This document shows positions 24,912-37,994 of a stretch of 64,000 bases of DNA, in pieces. Numbering within the stretch: position 1 is the stretch's first letter; each line of letters opens with the position of its first letter. Below the pieces are notes generated by a model. It saw only the letters and a program-made list of their open reading frames with translations. It was not told the DNA's origin and did no database searches. The translations under genes and the position numbers were made by a program. This DNA is from Archilochus colubris (Eukaryota; Chordata; Aves; Apodiformes; Trochilidae): contig CM041085.1 of NCBI GenBank assembly GCA_023079485.1, positions 96,979,115 through 97,043,114 on the forward strand. Reading direction: 5' to 3'.

Positions 24912-26030
24912 TACACCTGTCTATGCCATGAGCCACAAGCTTCTGGAAAACGCTGTGAGTGATGGTGTCAAAAGCTTTACTAAAGTCCAGGTAGATAAGG
25001 TCCACAGCATTTCTCTCATCCACTAGGTGGGTCACCTGGTCATAGAACAAGACCAGGTTGGTCAAGCAGGACTTGCTTTTCCTGCTGCCTCTGATCCCTT
25101 GGCCATACCTGCTGCCTCTAATCCCTTGGCTGTCCTCCACTAGCCATGTGGGTGCACTCAAGCTAAACCTCGCCATAATTTTTCCAGGCACTGAGGTCAG
25201 GCTGACAGATCTGTGGTTCCCTAGATCCTCTTTTCAGCCCTTCTTGTAGATAAGTGTCACACTGGCAAACCTTCTGTCATCTGGGACCTTCCCTGTTAAC
25301 CAGGACTGTTGGTAAATGATGAAGAGGCACTTCATGAGCTTCTCTGCCACCTCCCTCAGTACTCTCAGGTGAATTCCATCTGTCCCCATAGACTTGTGAG
25401 TGTCTGGGTGCTATAGCAGGTTGTTAACTCCTTCCTCCTGGATTCTGGGGGGTTGTGCTGTTCTCCATCTTTATTCTCCAGTTCAGGAAGCTGAATACCC
25501 TGGAGATAGCTCATATAACTATTAAAGATGGATACAAAGAAATCCTTAAGTATCTCAGTCTTTTTCTAATCCTTGGTTGCAATTTTTCCTCCTGCATCCA
25601 AAATGGATGGGTATTCTCTGTGGCTTTCTTTTTGTTAATAATGTATTTGTAAAAAGTTTTTTTTGTTGTCTCTTATGACAGTGGCCAGATTAAGCTCCAG
25701 CTGGGCTTTTGCCTTCCTAATTTTTAATTTACATGACCTAACTAGATCCCTGTACACATGCCTGCCCCTTCTTCCAAAGGAGGTAACCTCTCTGTTTTTT
25801 CCTAACTCCCAATAAAATTTCCCCATTCAGCCAGGCTGGTTGTCTTCCTTGCTATTTTGTCTTAGGGCACATGGGGACAGCTCAATCCTGTGCTTTTAGG
25901 TTTCCTTCTTGAACAATGTCTAGCCTTTCTAGACCCCTTTGTCCTTTAGGACTGACTCCCAAGGTATTCTCTCAACCAGTGCCCTGAATAGGCCAAAGTC
26001 TGCCCTCTGGAAGTGGTGGAGGACCAAGAA
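24912..26030 (-). repeat. CR1 LINE reverse-transcriptase fragment
   Basis: Minus-strand translation near 24907-25191 shows DQVTHLVDERNAVDLIYLDF followed by SKAFDTI, the RT motif A region with its catalytic Asp. Further upstream (25635-25826) comes a Lys/Arg-rich ORF2 segment (CKLKIRKAKAQLELNLA). The ORF is broken by frameshifts. The 3' half of the element is missing: it stops where the tRNA-centred element ends at 24911. The upstream edge is near the T-run at 26033. Confidence 0.85.
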
Positions 26031-27395
26031 TGTTTTTTTTTGGTAACAACAAGTATAACACTTTACAGCTCCTTGAACAGTAATGCATATCAGTTAATGT
26101 TTATATATCTATTAGGATACTTAATTGTGGTAATATTATGTGTGATGAGTATTTTATATGACCTTTCTTAGCAAGTATATGGAGTTCAGTGTTCATGTTC
26201 ACCATCAAGCTCTCTACAAATGACAAATGTAAGTTAATAACTTTTTCAGTAAGCCATGAATGAGTAACTGCCTATTAACCTCTATGTGTAATTTTGAAAA
26301 CTTTTGTTGTCATTTGTGATAAATTAGCAGTAAAGGACTTCCTTTTAGATCACAGATCCCAGGAAAGGTCATGAACTTCATAGAGCAGTATTCTTAATTC
26401 AATACTTTGCTTTCTTTCAGGTTAGTACCAGCATAATATCTATATATCTATAACATAAATATCTAATTTGTCAATATAGCAGTGATGCTGTTTATATTAT
26501 ATATAAAATGAACATGCACACTCATTCAGATAATAATTGTCTTTCACAATAGTATATGACTAAAATCAAATTCTCATTGCATTAAATAATCTATGCAGCT
26601 TTCTGAAGTTTAGTTGCTGATACTCGTGGATGTCATAAGTTTTACATTTAGACCATGCCAGTACTTAATGAACTTATGTTGCTCCTAAAAAGCACATCCC
26701 ACCAGCTTCCAAAAAGAAGGAGATTTCAGAAGTACACAGTGCCTAACTTAATGCAGATAGTAAGGAATGCATCAGCATTTGTAGAATAAAATTGCTGTAA
26801 ATGTATGAAAGATTTTTAGAAGCATTAGCAGGTGTCAATGCTTTTTTGAGAAATAGCCCTGCATTCAAAAACTATTTTGAGAAACTTCTAAATACATTTT
26901 TTTCAAATTCCTGTGTCATAAAAGAGCTTAAGGGAGACATTGCTTAGAATGTTTTGTAGAAAAGCATAGTAATCCAATAAATTAAAGCTAGGAAAGGCAG
27001 CTCTTTGCAACTTGGTACATTCCTAATAAATGAAACCAAAATGCAATAAAGAAAATAGTCATTTTGGCTTAAGAAAATTTTATGTTTGTTCAAAAAGACA
27101 TAACATATACTTCCTGAATACAGTACTTTAAGTTCAGTAATTATGAACGTAACATGTATACTCAAAGGAAGTAAATCAGCACAAATATATTTTGGTACAG
27201 AGAAAGTACTTTCTGTATGGGTTGCTCCTGGTACTGCCCATTATTATCCTTCCTTCTGTTGCCTTTCTTTTGATTTGTACAGTTAAGACTAAAAACTTGT
27301 CAAAAAGTATAATTATCACTTGAACACTGAAAATACTGGGCAGTTTCAGAAAACTGACATATCTTCCTTTACGGATATATTTCTTCTTACTGCAG
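26031..27395. other. Intron of SNTG2; nothing recognised
   Basis: AT-rich; ends in TTCTTCTTACTGCAG, the acceptor of the exon at 27396. Confidence 0.6.
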
Positions 27396-27525
27396 ATCTA
27401 ATGCATTTGAAGTGCTGGCACTCGATGGAGTTAGTACTGGGATACTTCAGTTTTATACAGCCCAGGAGAGTGCTGACTGGCTGAGAGCAATATCAACTAA
27501 CATCAGTGATTTGACACTTCAAAAT
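27396..27525 (+). CDS. SNTG2: SNTG2 exon: end of split PH1 domain
   Basis: This 130-nt exon has acceptor TACTGCAG and donor GTATGT. The first base completes the split Arg codon and 43 codons follow, ending in phase 0. The peptide SNAFEVLALDGVSTGILQF continues into YTAQESADWLRAISTNI. The last part is the amphipathic C-terminal PH helix with the conserved Trp (DWLRAI). It completes PH1, which in syntrophins helps contact phosphoinositides and dystrophin-family partners. The exon ends with TLQN, just before the very short next exon. Confidence 0.95.
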
Positions 27526-30500
27526 GTATGTTACTTTCTGCATATTTTCTTGTCTGTGCTATTGTAAAAATATTTCTATTTTTCAAAGGGTAGAAAATAA
27601 TTCACATTAATATAAAATAATTCGGAATATACAAATGCATGTGTATGGGGAGGAAAAAGAGAAAGGAAGAGAAGTAATTTGGTCAGTCAAAAGCATCAAG
27701 TTTTCAAGACTTGCAATGTTACTATAGAACAGAAAATCAGACCATATTTTTTTTTTTTAAAGATATTCGTCGAGCAAAATATTTATCCTTTCTGGTCATG
27801 TCACAGAACCTTAGAGATTACTGGATATTTCATTTTTTAATTAAAATGTGCTTGAATTTAGTATTTCTAGATTTTTAAGTAGGCATGTGGAAATTTTGTA
27901 GCTAGTGAAGTGTGACTTATGGAGGCTTATTGGAAGGCAGTATTTTTACCTTTCTAACTTTTCTAGGAGTTGAATTATTTAAGATCATATTATTTCATCT
28001 TTCTCTCTAGAAGTATAAAGATTCTTATTCTGTTTCAAGTAATTCCTGTAAATTCATAGGTAGCATTCTAAGCATTTGCTATTAGAAACAGGAATATTAA
28101 ATAATCCCTGAAGAAATAGAAAAATATTATTTGGACATCACATTCTATTCCAAGACAGAACTGAAAACTATTGAAGTCTAGAATGTATCATAAAGTTAAA
28201 TAGGGAGCTCAATAAGATACCATACATTTAAATTTTTTTAAAATGGTAAAAATCAGTGATGAAAACATAAGAGCACTCTTGATTCTGGAAGAATTGCATG
28301 TGCTTAGACTGTAACTTTTCCTAAAATATGATTTAGTAGCATGGCTTTAGTTTATATTATATACTTCAGGTTCATTGTTGGTTAGTTCTTCAGATTAATT
28401 TGTATAGAATTTACATAGAATTTCAACATAATTGTCTGTCAAAACAGATTATAAACCGATTTTTTTCCTGGTCTTCCAAAGTGACTTGGAATCACATTTA
28501 ATCACAATAGTTCATTTATTACAATAATTCTTTTTAAATATTCAATCGCTTAAGTGATGTCTGAAAAAAATAAAACACTTTTGCTTATGGTGCATTATTT
28601 ATAATTATTCTCTGTTTTCTCTTTAGTGAATTACATAATTTAAAGGGTATTACTATTTGATAGTTCTAAAAAAGAAACAAAAATTGTTAATAAAATTTCG
28701 TAATTCCTTCTCTGTGAATAGCACAAACAAGTGTGTGGTAATATTTTTTTGAGCAGCTCCAGTTCATAGTTACTAAGCCAAATTATTTTGCTTTCTGAAG
28801 AAATCTACTGAATAAAAAACCACTCCAAGGATACAGGTGAATAAGATAATAAGAAGTGGCTGTAAATGCAAGTAGATTTTATTAAAGTTGTAGAGTTCTA
28901 GTCTCTTTTTTTTTTATTTTCAAATGCACTATGTACAGTAATGTGTGTCCTGACATGGTACCTTCACTGTGTTGCAAAAACAGTATTTTTACAGAGTACC
29001 TCCATTGATCTCTGTTATCTATATTGTACTTAATTCTGTAAAGAAAGTAGTTCATCTGGTGTTTGTATAAGTGGCTGTCATGGAGAAATGTCTGAGAACA
29101 ACAGCCATGATAAATCTGTGTTTTGTGTTCTTGGTAAGATACAGATAAACTCTATACAGATCACATGTATAGAGTGACATGTATAGAGAAACAAGTACTT
29201 AATGCCTTACTGGTTTTGTCAGGAGTGCAGCCTGTGGTGCAACTGGAAAGGTCTGACCAGAGCTTTATTTTAGTTAGTGATCATCAGAACAGGAGATGTA
29301 GTAGTTAGTGAGAATCCCATTTTTTAAAACCAGGACTGTGAGGCTGGAGTGCAACTGAAGTATACAGGAAAAGAAGGTTGGAGAGAACTCCATGCTTTTG
29401 GACAGCCAGAGGATACAAACTTTGACATCCACAGTGCTTAGAGCAAGACCTTTGGATTAGGCTTCTTGAAAATCCATTTTGAATGCTTCTTACTATTACC
29501 TTAATACTATCATTTTAAAAAAAGATTGTTCTCTTATCAGACTTCTGAAATTGATATTAGAGGATGGATCTGCAATTCCTCAGAGGTTTTTCCTGTTTCT
29601 GCACATCTCAGCTTCTGTAGAGTCTCCCCCATTTGGCAGGAATGCCTGAAGGTAATCACTGCTGGTTCAGAGATTATTTTGGATAATCCATCCCTTATTT
29701 TATGGGATAATTTCTTGAGTCTTCACTGACTCACTTTCAGTTGCTTTTCCAAATATTTGAACTTTTCATTTCCTATTCTGCCCTATACAATTAACTCTGT
29801 ACCTAAATTAATTGCTAGATCTGTGGTCACAATGGACCTCCTTATTGGCATAAAGAATGTTAGACTTGATCTACTACTTAGTATTTAAGCAGTACTTTCC
29901 ATGTTCACTTTTTACTTCCACACAGTTTTTAGATTTTGTTTGTGCTGATGCTTGTTTCTTGACCTCAGCAACTCTTTCTGCACTTTAGCCGTTCTTCATC
30001 TACGCCTATTCATTCTACTCTTATATGCATCTCTTGTCGTACAATTTGGCATACTATTTTGAATATTTTCTTTTAGAATCTTAGTTCTTAAAGTGCTCCT
30101 GATAAAGATATTTTATTACAGTGCACCCTCTTTTTCATGTATCACTTTTGCTATTTTTCCCTAATACACTCTTATTCAGCAACTGGGAGCTCTTTGTTAG
30201 ATCTCCTGCTGATGGCAGAAGATAATCCTAATGTAGTCAGTACAAAAGTAGTTCTTCCACAATGTGCCACTGGTATGAATCTCAGACTAGGCTTTTGAAG
30301 TACTGGAACATCTAACTTCTCTGCAAAGGAAAAGTCTATGGGGATCAAGTGTAAAGGAGGAGTTATCTTTTAATAGTGAAGATGTTAGAATTCATGACTG
30401 CATGAGGATGCTACCTCTGGATGTTAGTGTATCTAGAAAGTGTTACTTGATAGATGAGAGATAGTGATGTTGGTACTAGCCTGGAGATAGTTCTTATAAG

Positions 30501-33500
30501 CCAGACGAGCATGGGGAATACTGCAACATTGAAAAGATGTAAGGGTGTCTTTTCAGCCCTCTGTACCAATTTATGTCTGGTATGGTTAGCTTGGAAAATC
30601 TAATAACTGTCACCTTTACAAGCAGTATGGGTTGTTTTTTTTTTCTAAGGACCCTTGCCCCAAATTATTCATTGCTCAGTTCCTATTGTTTTTCACATAC
30701 TTTTCTGCAAGTGTGAAACTTCCCTATCATTTTCTAAAATGTTCTCAAAGCACTTCACATTTCCCTTTGTCAGAAGAAAATAGTGATGAATCAGGACCTC
30801 AGATTTATTTCTTTGTACACCTCTTCGCACAGAAAAAGGTTAAAGAAGCTGAGGGGAATGGGAGAACAGAAACTCACAGCACAGTTGCCTTGATGAAACA
30901 AGAAGCACAGGAAAAAAGTTGATCTGCCTGTGCTTCTCACTGTTCCTGTTCTTAATTGGTTCAATTGGAGGTTTTTTGCAGGCTGAAGTGGCAATGCAGT
31001 GCTGGAGATAATAGGTATTTCTCTCTTTGTTTTGCTCCATTCAATCAGCTATTAAACATGTGCAGCTTTTCTCATGGATCTTAATTATTTCCTTTGAAAC
31101 TTAACAGTTAACATTAATGTGGTCATAATCAGTAGAAACACCTAAAGGCAATGTTACCAGCTTGTTTACATGATAGAGACTTGTTTCTTACATTTATAAC
31201 TTTCTCAGGGTTTTTTGTTTTTTTCTCCAGTATGTTCTAATGGTGTTATTTTTTTTAAATGTTCACAATTGAGTAGTTCATAAGCAAGTATGAGCTAAAA
31301 TGCAGTTTTTCCACTTAAAACATTATTTATGATTTTTATAAATCATTGCAGCAATTTCACTGAAGGATGGTAGAAACTTAACATTTGGCATCAAAACAAG
31401 GTTATTAGTCTGGATAATAGTTATGCCTTTGGCAGCTTTTTTAGCTGTGTGTGTCATAGTATGTAAACCTTTTCTTTTATGCCTTCACGTGTACATATTT
31501 CTAAGTAATACTCCATATAGCAGTACTGTGAAAATTTTCTTTCAATAGGGATAGACTTAAGAAATATGAGCTTTGAACATGCATATAAAAAAAGGAAAGA
31601 CTGTAAGGTCTTGGTTTCTTTATACAGCAGAATGTGGGGTACACATAGGAACAAAATTCTGTGTGTCAGAAACTGGGTGTCCAAATGGTTGTAAAAGTAA
31701 GAAACACATCACCTAAATTTAGCATCTTCCTACAGCCAGGAAAAAAAAAAAAAAAAAAAAAAAAAGGTGTCTGTTAATATAATTTTCTCCCTCTGAAGAA
31801 TATATTTATATATATAGCTCTTTTTACCTTTTTTGGCTTACCAAAGTTAAGTGAGATAAATCCTGGCCTGAAAGGTATTTAGTGTTAGTTCTGAATCATC
31901 TCAATCCTGTTCTGTTCCTGCTCCGTGTGTAGGAACAGAGTATAAGAGTTTAGAACAGAGTATAAGAATTGCAACTACTTAATAGTTCCTTTTCCAAGTT
32001 GCCTGCAGTCTTTGCAGATCCAGGCTGCAGTTCCCCTGTTGATTCCAACTCCTATTACTGTATTGCAGTGCTGAAAGCTCAGGCAATTTCCAGCAGGGTG
32101 CTATGTATTTTATAGTGATTGTATTCCTGTCTCTCTGCACCAGCTGTAGAGACATGAACAGAACATGTGGGGTAGGTAAAGTGGAGAGTGCATGTCTCTC
32201 TCTCTGCAGCCCCATGACATAGGAACATAGGGACACAATATGATGCAGAAGATATTTTCTCTCCCAAGTTTTGTCAGGGCTGCAGCTGTCCCTGCTTTGA
32301 ATAGGGAATGAGCTAAGGCTGTGCACTGAATAGCTGTGGAGTCCAAAGACTTCTTCCCTCTTACTCTTACCAGTGGGAAGCTTATCAATGGTTATGAAGA
32401 TGCTTTTCACTATACTTTACACTCATTCTGCAGAAAAACTGCATGTCCAGTCTCATACATAATTTTCTCAGTTCATCTGAACACAGTACAATAAAAAGTA
32501 GGGTAACAGATTTTCTTCCTGTCACATATGGAGCTTAAGTTGTTTCAGCTGAAGAGGATGAGAGGCAACAGGATCCCTGCTAGTGCTGTTTATTTGTACA
32601 CTTTATATTATGGTAATCTTATTACGCAGTGTGTCTTCAGCCACCTGCAGGGAAATACTCTGTGTGTAACATGGCTTCTGCATAGTCACTTTGTGTCTGT
32701 ATTTGTTTCTGAAGCACTGGAGAAAGGTTGGAGCTAAATACAGCGGGGGGGGGGTTGGGATTGTTACTGATATTAAAGTATTCTGGTTGCCTTTTCACTG
32801 TGGTCCTGCACAACTACTCAAGTTGATCCTTATTACTGAATCAGACTGGTGTGGTCACCTTCTCCCTGCAACACTGGACATGTCACCAATTTGTTTTATC
32901 CAAGTTACAGAGTGGGGTTCTTGAATTCCTACTGGTTTGTTACTGCCAGGGCCCTGAGAGCATCAGGAACCTCTGCCACCTCTTCAGCCTCCCTAAGTGC
33001 TCCAGGCCACCTCTGGACAGGCTGCTGTAGGCAGAGCTGTGTGTGAGAGCTTCCAGGAACCTTCCTGGGGATACCCACTCTTCTTGGAAACTGTGTCATC
33101 TCCATCCTCACGCCTTTTCAGTGCTTTGGTGCAGATGCCTGTGTTTGGTGGCTGTGACTCACCTCTGTTGTGGTGGTCCCCATTCCTCCTTTGGGTAGTG
33201 GATAAGTGATGGGGAGAATGGCACATCCCCTGCAAAGGGGCTGGGAGGCTCTCCTAGCACTCTACCCAAAGTCAAAGCCAGGCCTGGCAGGTGTCCAGGC
33301 TCCAAGCAGGTCTGGCCACCTCATTCTCAGAGCCACAGTCATTTCCAGCTGTCTGATCCAGCAGCACACCTGCACTATTTGACAACACAATTCAATTCAA
33401 ATAGGCTGCAAAAGTGAGCATATAGGGGAGAAGGAGCCCTGAGTTCCCACAGTGAGTTAGGACTGACTGGTGAGTTCCTACAGCTCTGAGCATTGGTGTC

Positions 33501-34149
33501 ATCCTGTGTCTGTAGTCAAGGCTTCTGCTGTCATCTTGTGCTCCTCCACATTACATTTTATTGTTAGGCCACTTTGTTCACAGTCATAGATAATTCACTC
33601 TGTGCAGAATAATAACATCTATTATCTCCAGTGTGTGTGCATGTATACTCTTTTTATATTTTATATACATGCATGCACCTCTATGATTTGTATATGTTTA
33701 TATCATTCCATCCCATGGCTGTACTTGGCTAAAACCATGTAGGAAATAGTCTCGTGGTCATTAGATGCTTATCTTATGGCTGAGAAAGCAGCTCCAGACT
33801 GGCCAAGCCAAGTCCAGATAAACCCTGACACATCATGATGCCTGTGTCATTAGCGTAACTCAAAGCCTGTTGAACTCTTACAGGTGTAGTGGGTGTGTCT
33901 GGGATGGAGGTAACTTTCCTCATAGCAGCCGTATGGTGTTGTTTTGTATTCATGGCTAATAGCAATAATAACACACCAGTCTTTTGGCTGTTGCTGAATG
34001 TTGCTTGTGCAAGCCTCAGAGCTTAGACTTTTTCTCACTTTGACATTCTCGTGAAGGATGGGCAAGGATCTGGGATAGCTGACCCATGCTGGCCAAAGAG
34101 ATTGTCCATACCAAATAAGGTTGTGCTTAGAAGTGATGTAGTGGGCAAA
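27526..34149. other. Intron of SNTG2
   Basis: AT-rich up to about 32900, including the poly(A) run. From about 32930 to 33480 the base composition becomes clearly richer in G and C without a gene I can define. A 143-codon minus-strand frame at 31979-32410 has no recognisable domain. Confidence 0.55.
31741..31765. repeat. Poly(A) tract of about 25 bases
   Basis: An uninterrupted A run lies between CTACAGCCAGG and GGTGTCTG. No retrocopy or LINE body was recognised just upstream on the plus strand, so it is listed as a mononucleotide repeat. Confidence 0.9.
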
Positions 34150-34460
34150 GAATGTGGAGGCTTGTCCTTCAAGGTGGTTGTTGCTTGGAGGCTGGTTGGG
34201 CATCAGTCTGCTTAGAATCATGGAATCATAGGTTCAGGTTGGAAAAGACCTGAAAGATCATGCAGTTGGACCATTTGATCTTCCAGTCCAACCTGCTTGT
34301 GGCAGGCAGTATCTTGTATTAGCTTTGTATCAGTTGTTTTTTTTCTCTTGCTTCCTTCACTAATTAAGCTCCCTTTACCTTTATCCACAAATTTTCTTAC
34401 TACTTTTCCTCCTATTCTCTCACCGTTCCTGCTGGGATGAGAGAAGGGAAAGAGTGTGTC
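34150..34460 (+). mobile_element. Degenerate avian ERV LTR, split by a CR1 tail
   Basis: The left part has GGAGGCTGGTTGGGCATCAG; the right part has CACTAATTAAGCTCCCTTTACC and TTATCCACAAATTTTCTTAC followed by CTCACCGTTCCTGCTGGGATG. This is the same order as in the LTR at 16670-17225, with a CR1 tail (34214-34320) in the middle. No internal region is present. Confidence 0.5.
34214..34320 (-). repeat. CR1 LINE 3' tail inside an LTR relic
   Basis: It begins AATCATGGAATCATAGGTTC (the inverted CR1 tail) and continues GGTTGGAAAAGACCTGAAAGATC and TCCAGTCCAACC. The sequence on both sides belongs to the same LTR-like relic, so this insertion is younger than that LTR. Confidence 0.75.
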
Positions 34461-35449
34461 CTCAGCAGTTCACCAGAATCCACTCACCACAACAAGCAAT
34501 GGCATCACCATATTTACTGAGCTATATGGCTTCAGACATAGCTCTGCTTCCAAAGGTGCTCCACAGATTTGATCTTACAAATCTTGTGTGGCTAGAACAC
34601 ATAGAATAGCCTGAGATTTCTTCTATTCTTTTGCTGTGGTGACAAATGTGGTTTATGCTCTATGTAGCTGGAGCTTTTGGTCTTTTACCACCAGTCCTTT
34701 CACTTATTATAAAACAGCCTTTTTGACAAGAAGATCCTTTGGAATTACTCATCAACTCTAGGAAAATTTGCAGGTTATATCCTTGCATGTAGAGGAGGCC
34801 ATCTTTCCAGTAATTTAATCTTTTTTCTGTCTAGATACCATATCATTACTACACTTACTAATGCTGCACTTCAAAGAAGTGTTTCACTTTAAAGAAGTGA
34901 ATATTTATCAGGGTTTGTCCACCACTCATTTGTGCAAACTGTGACTGCCAGAGAAAAGGCAAAGTCAAGGAAATTCTTCATTATCTGAACAGAGAGGAAA
35001 AAGAAAGACACACAATTTTAGATTGAGAAGTAAACTAAACAAAGAAATTCTAAACAATGTTCTTTTCAACTCTGAACACATTTTATACTTTTCACAAGTA
35101 CTGAATCACATGACTCATTTATAGATCTGCTGAAGCAATTTTTTAACTGAAACCTGAGTTGTCAACAGTACAGTATAATAATTTCACTCGGAGCAGCAAA
35201 GTTAAATTCATAAATGCAAATTTTTATGAAGAATTTGATGACAACTCTTCTACAAGTCTTCCTGTCTTTTGAGTCCTAAGTTTTGTAAATTTAGTGTAAT
35301 AGTAAAAATCTAGTATTTATGCACTGAATGTTTTAGTTTCTTATAACCTGAAAGCAGTAATACACTATACAGTAACTAAATCTATGCTAATTGCATCACA
35401 AAAGCTCTTTGCCATGTTAATATCTCTTGTATTCTTCCATCTCTTACAG
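34461..35449. other. Intron end before the 39-nt exon
   Basis: AT-rich sequence ending in ATTCTTCCATCTCTTACAG, a strong acceptor, as expected for recognition of a very short exon. Confidence 0.6.
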
Positions 35450-35488
35450 ATGAAAATGGCAAATAAATGCTGTTCTCCCTCAGACCAG
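35450..35488 (+). CDS. SNTG2: SNTG2 39-nt exon between PH1 and PH2
   Basis: This 13-codon exon encodes MKMANKCCSPSDQ. It is bounded by acceptor CTCTTACAG and donor GTAAGA and is phase 0 at both ends. It links the last helix of PH1 to the first strand of PH2. The internal Met is not a start codon; the reading frame runs through from TLQN of the previous exon. Two adjacent Cys residues are notable in such a short linker. Because both borders are phase 0, the exon could be skipped without a frameshift. Confidence 0.93.
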
Positions 35489-37324
35489 GTAAGACTTCCA
35501 TTATATCATCCAGTTTTTAAAATTCTTGTGATGGAATTAAGTTGTGAAATCTGTAGAGCCTGTATACACACATTTAGTCAGTTGTAAAATTCTAACACCA
35601 AATTTTCTATGATTTGAAGTTATGAAATTACCTTCTTAATACAGCACATTCTTACTAATCCATGGTAATGTGGAGAATCCAATGCTGTAGATCTGAAATG
35701 TGGTTTTGTTTGGGACATGAAATAAATGAGAGAAGGAGAGAGGAACTCACAACCAGGTCTTGGGAAGCACAGTGTATGTTTGCATGCAGTATTACAGAAG
35801 TGAGATTGATGAGTTACCTGTATTTACATCACATATGGTACACAGATAGCAAAGGAATGTATAACGAATGAAGTCTGGTTGCATGTGTCATTCTGTGCAG
35901 ACTGTTTGCCAGGGCTGTGTAGGACTTCTAGAGCTTGGAAGCCTGTTGGGATATTTCTTCTGCTTCAGCTAACTAAAGACCCCAGTGAATTTGCTGCAGT
36001 GGGAAATATTCTTACTTCTTGTAGCAGAGCAAAGTGCTTTTTTTGATTTTTGTGTCCTTTGATGTAAGTGCAGAGAGGGGAACTGATTGCATTGAATCAC
36101 TACCTAGCAACAAAGAACTCAATCTCTGCTGAATCCAAAAATGCTGGATTTGTAGATTATCAAAGTGAAAATTAGGCAAGGTGTATTTTATATTGTTATA
36201 CTACAGAAACTTATTATTAACTTTCATTGCAGAAATCAGAGTCCAGAAACTCTTCTTATTGGGATGAAATAAATATTTATTAGTTTGGCAGGTTATATAT
36301 TCTGTCATATATCTGTCACCGTTTTGTCAACTTTTTTGTAAAATATACTTGGACATTTATATACACTTCTAGAATTTCTTCAAAATATTTAACCACAACA
36401 TACTCCTACACAGGAAAATGTTTTCTTGTATTTGGGTCAGTACTTTGAATAAAAATATACCTCAAAAATCACCACAGGCTTTAATTCTGTGCAAAGTAGA
36501 TGAACAAGTTACCACCAAAACCAAAATAAATAAACATGTTTGGAAGTATTTAACTACTATCTGAATTGATTTTTAATTATTAATTGAGCTGAAAAATGTG
36601 TTTATGAATGCCTGAGATAAAGGTATTCAATAGGGGTATCTTGTGTTCCATGAACGCTCTCCTACAAGTGCCATTCAAAGTTTATTTATATCAGTTTGGG
36701 AATACATAATGAGATTAATTGAAAAAAAAGAAGACATACTCATCCTCAGCTTTCAAAAAATATTGAGAAGAGTCATACAACCCATCACTAACTACCTAAT
36801 TTGATTTCCTAGATAAACAGGCTAATCTCCATAAACTGCCTAGATAGGCAGTGCAGAAAATTATTCTGTTCCAGTGCTTTAAATCATCCTGATAGAAGCT
36901 GTTTTTCCCATCTTGACTATGCAGAGGTCATAAGGAGAGCAGCTTCTTTCCATATCATGTAATGTAAGTGTGTAAAGTTAGGCAGTACAAAATTATCCCA
37001 CTTTTTCCATTCCAAATATGAAAAGAAGGTCAGCTACCATTAAGACCTTTATTTCAGGTGTTGAAAATTTAATGTTGGACTAACAGCAACAAACATCAAA
37101 TTGTTCTCCACCAAAGAGCGAGGGAAAAAAAAAAGTTTATAATTAATTTGGGCAGATCAGGTAAATAAAACTAGCAAAAATAAAAATACTAAAAGACCAA
37201 AAGTGAAAAATTCAGACTTCAAAATGTCCTGTGAAATTTTTTTCTAAAAGCAACCAAAATGTATCACATACATATATAAGAGAAATAAATAAAATTTTTC
37301 AATGATAACTGAAAACAAGAGGAA
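35489..37324. other. Intron of SNTG2; nothing recognised
   Basis: AT-rich unique-looking sequence up to the CR1. Confidence 0.6.
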
Positions 37325-37994
37325 GATCTGTCTGACAGGCAGAAAGGGACCTGGGAGTCTGGATCGACAGGAAGCTGAACGTGAGCCAGCAGTGTGCCCA
37401 GGTGGCCAAGAAGGCCAATGGCATCCTGGCCTGTATCCGGAACAGCATGGCCAGCAGGTCCAAGGAAGTGATTCTGCCCCTATACTCAGCCCTGGTGAGG
37501 CCACACCTCTGGGCCCCCCAGTTCAGGAAGGATATCGAGGTCCTGGAGCAGGTCCAAAGGAGGGCAACCAGGCTGGTGAAGGGACTCGAGCAGAGACCCT
37601 ATGAGGAGAGGCTGAGGGAACTGGGGCTGTTCAGCCTGAAGAAGAGGCGGCTCAGGGGAGACCTCATCGCTCTCTACAACTCCCTGAAAGGAGGGTGTAG
37701 CCAGGTGGGGGTTGGGCTCTTTTGCCAAAGGACTTTCAACAAGACAAGAGGGCAAGGTCTTAAGTTGTGCCAGGGGAAGTTTAGGTTAGATATTAGAAAG
37801 AATTTCTTTATGGAGAGAGTGATCAAGCATTGGAATGGGCTGCCCACTGAAGTGGTGGATTCTCTGTCCCTGGAGTTATTTAAAAAGAGACTGGACGTGA
37901 TAGTCTAGCAGCCGCAACGGTGGTTCAAGGGTTGGACTCGATCTCTGAGGTCCCTTCCAACCCAGCCAATTCTATGATTCTCTGATTCTATGAG
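37325..37994 (+). repeat. CR1 LINE 3' fragment with long open ORF2 remnant
   Basis: This 5'-truncated CR1 keeps about 176 codons open (37381-37908) of the ORF2 C-terminal region: [20 protein letters not shown], then [47 protein letters not shown] and [12 protein letters not shown]. It ends with GAGGTCCCTTCCAACCCAGCC and repeated ATTCTATGATTCT. It is the least degraded copy in the window and much richer in GC than its intron. The open frame lacks the endonuclease and RT and cannot be autonomous. Confidence 0.95.

Noticed and set aside
31741..31765. Processed pseudogene ending in a poly(A) tail
   Set aside because: No coding or retrocopy-like sequence was recognised upstream of the A run and no flanking duplication was found.
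31979..32410. A 143-codon minus-strand open frame
   Set aside because: No domain or family recognised, other frames on the same strand are open too, and length is near chance expectation. It may lie in an unclassified repeat.
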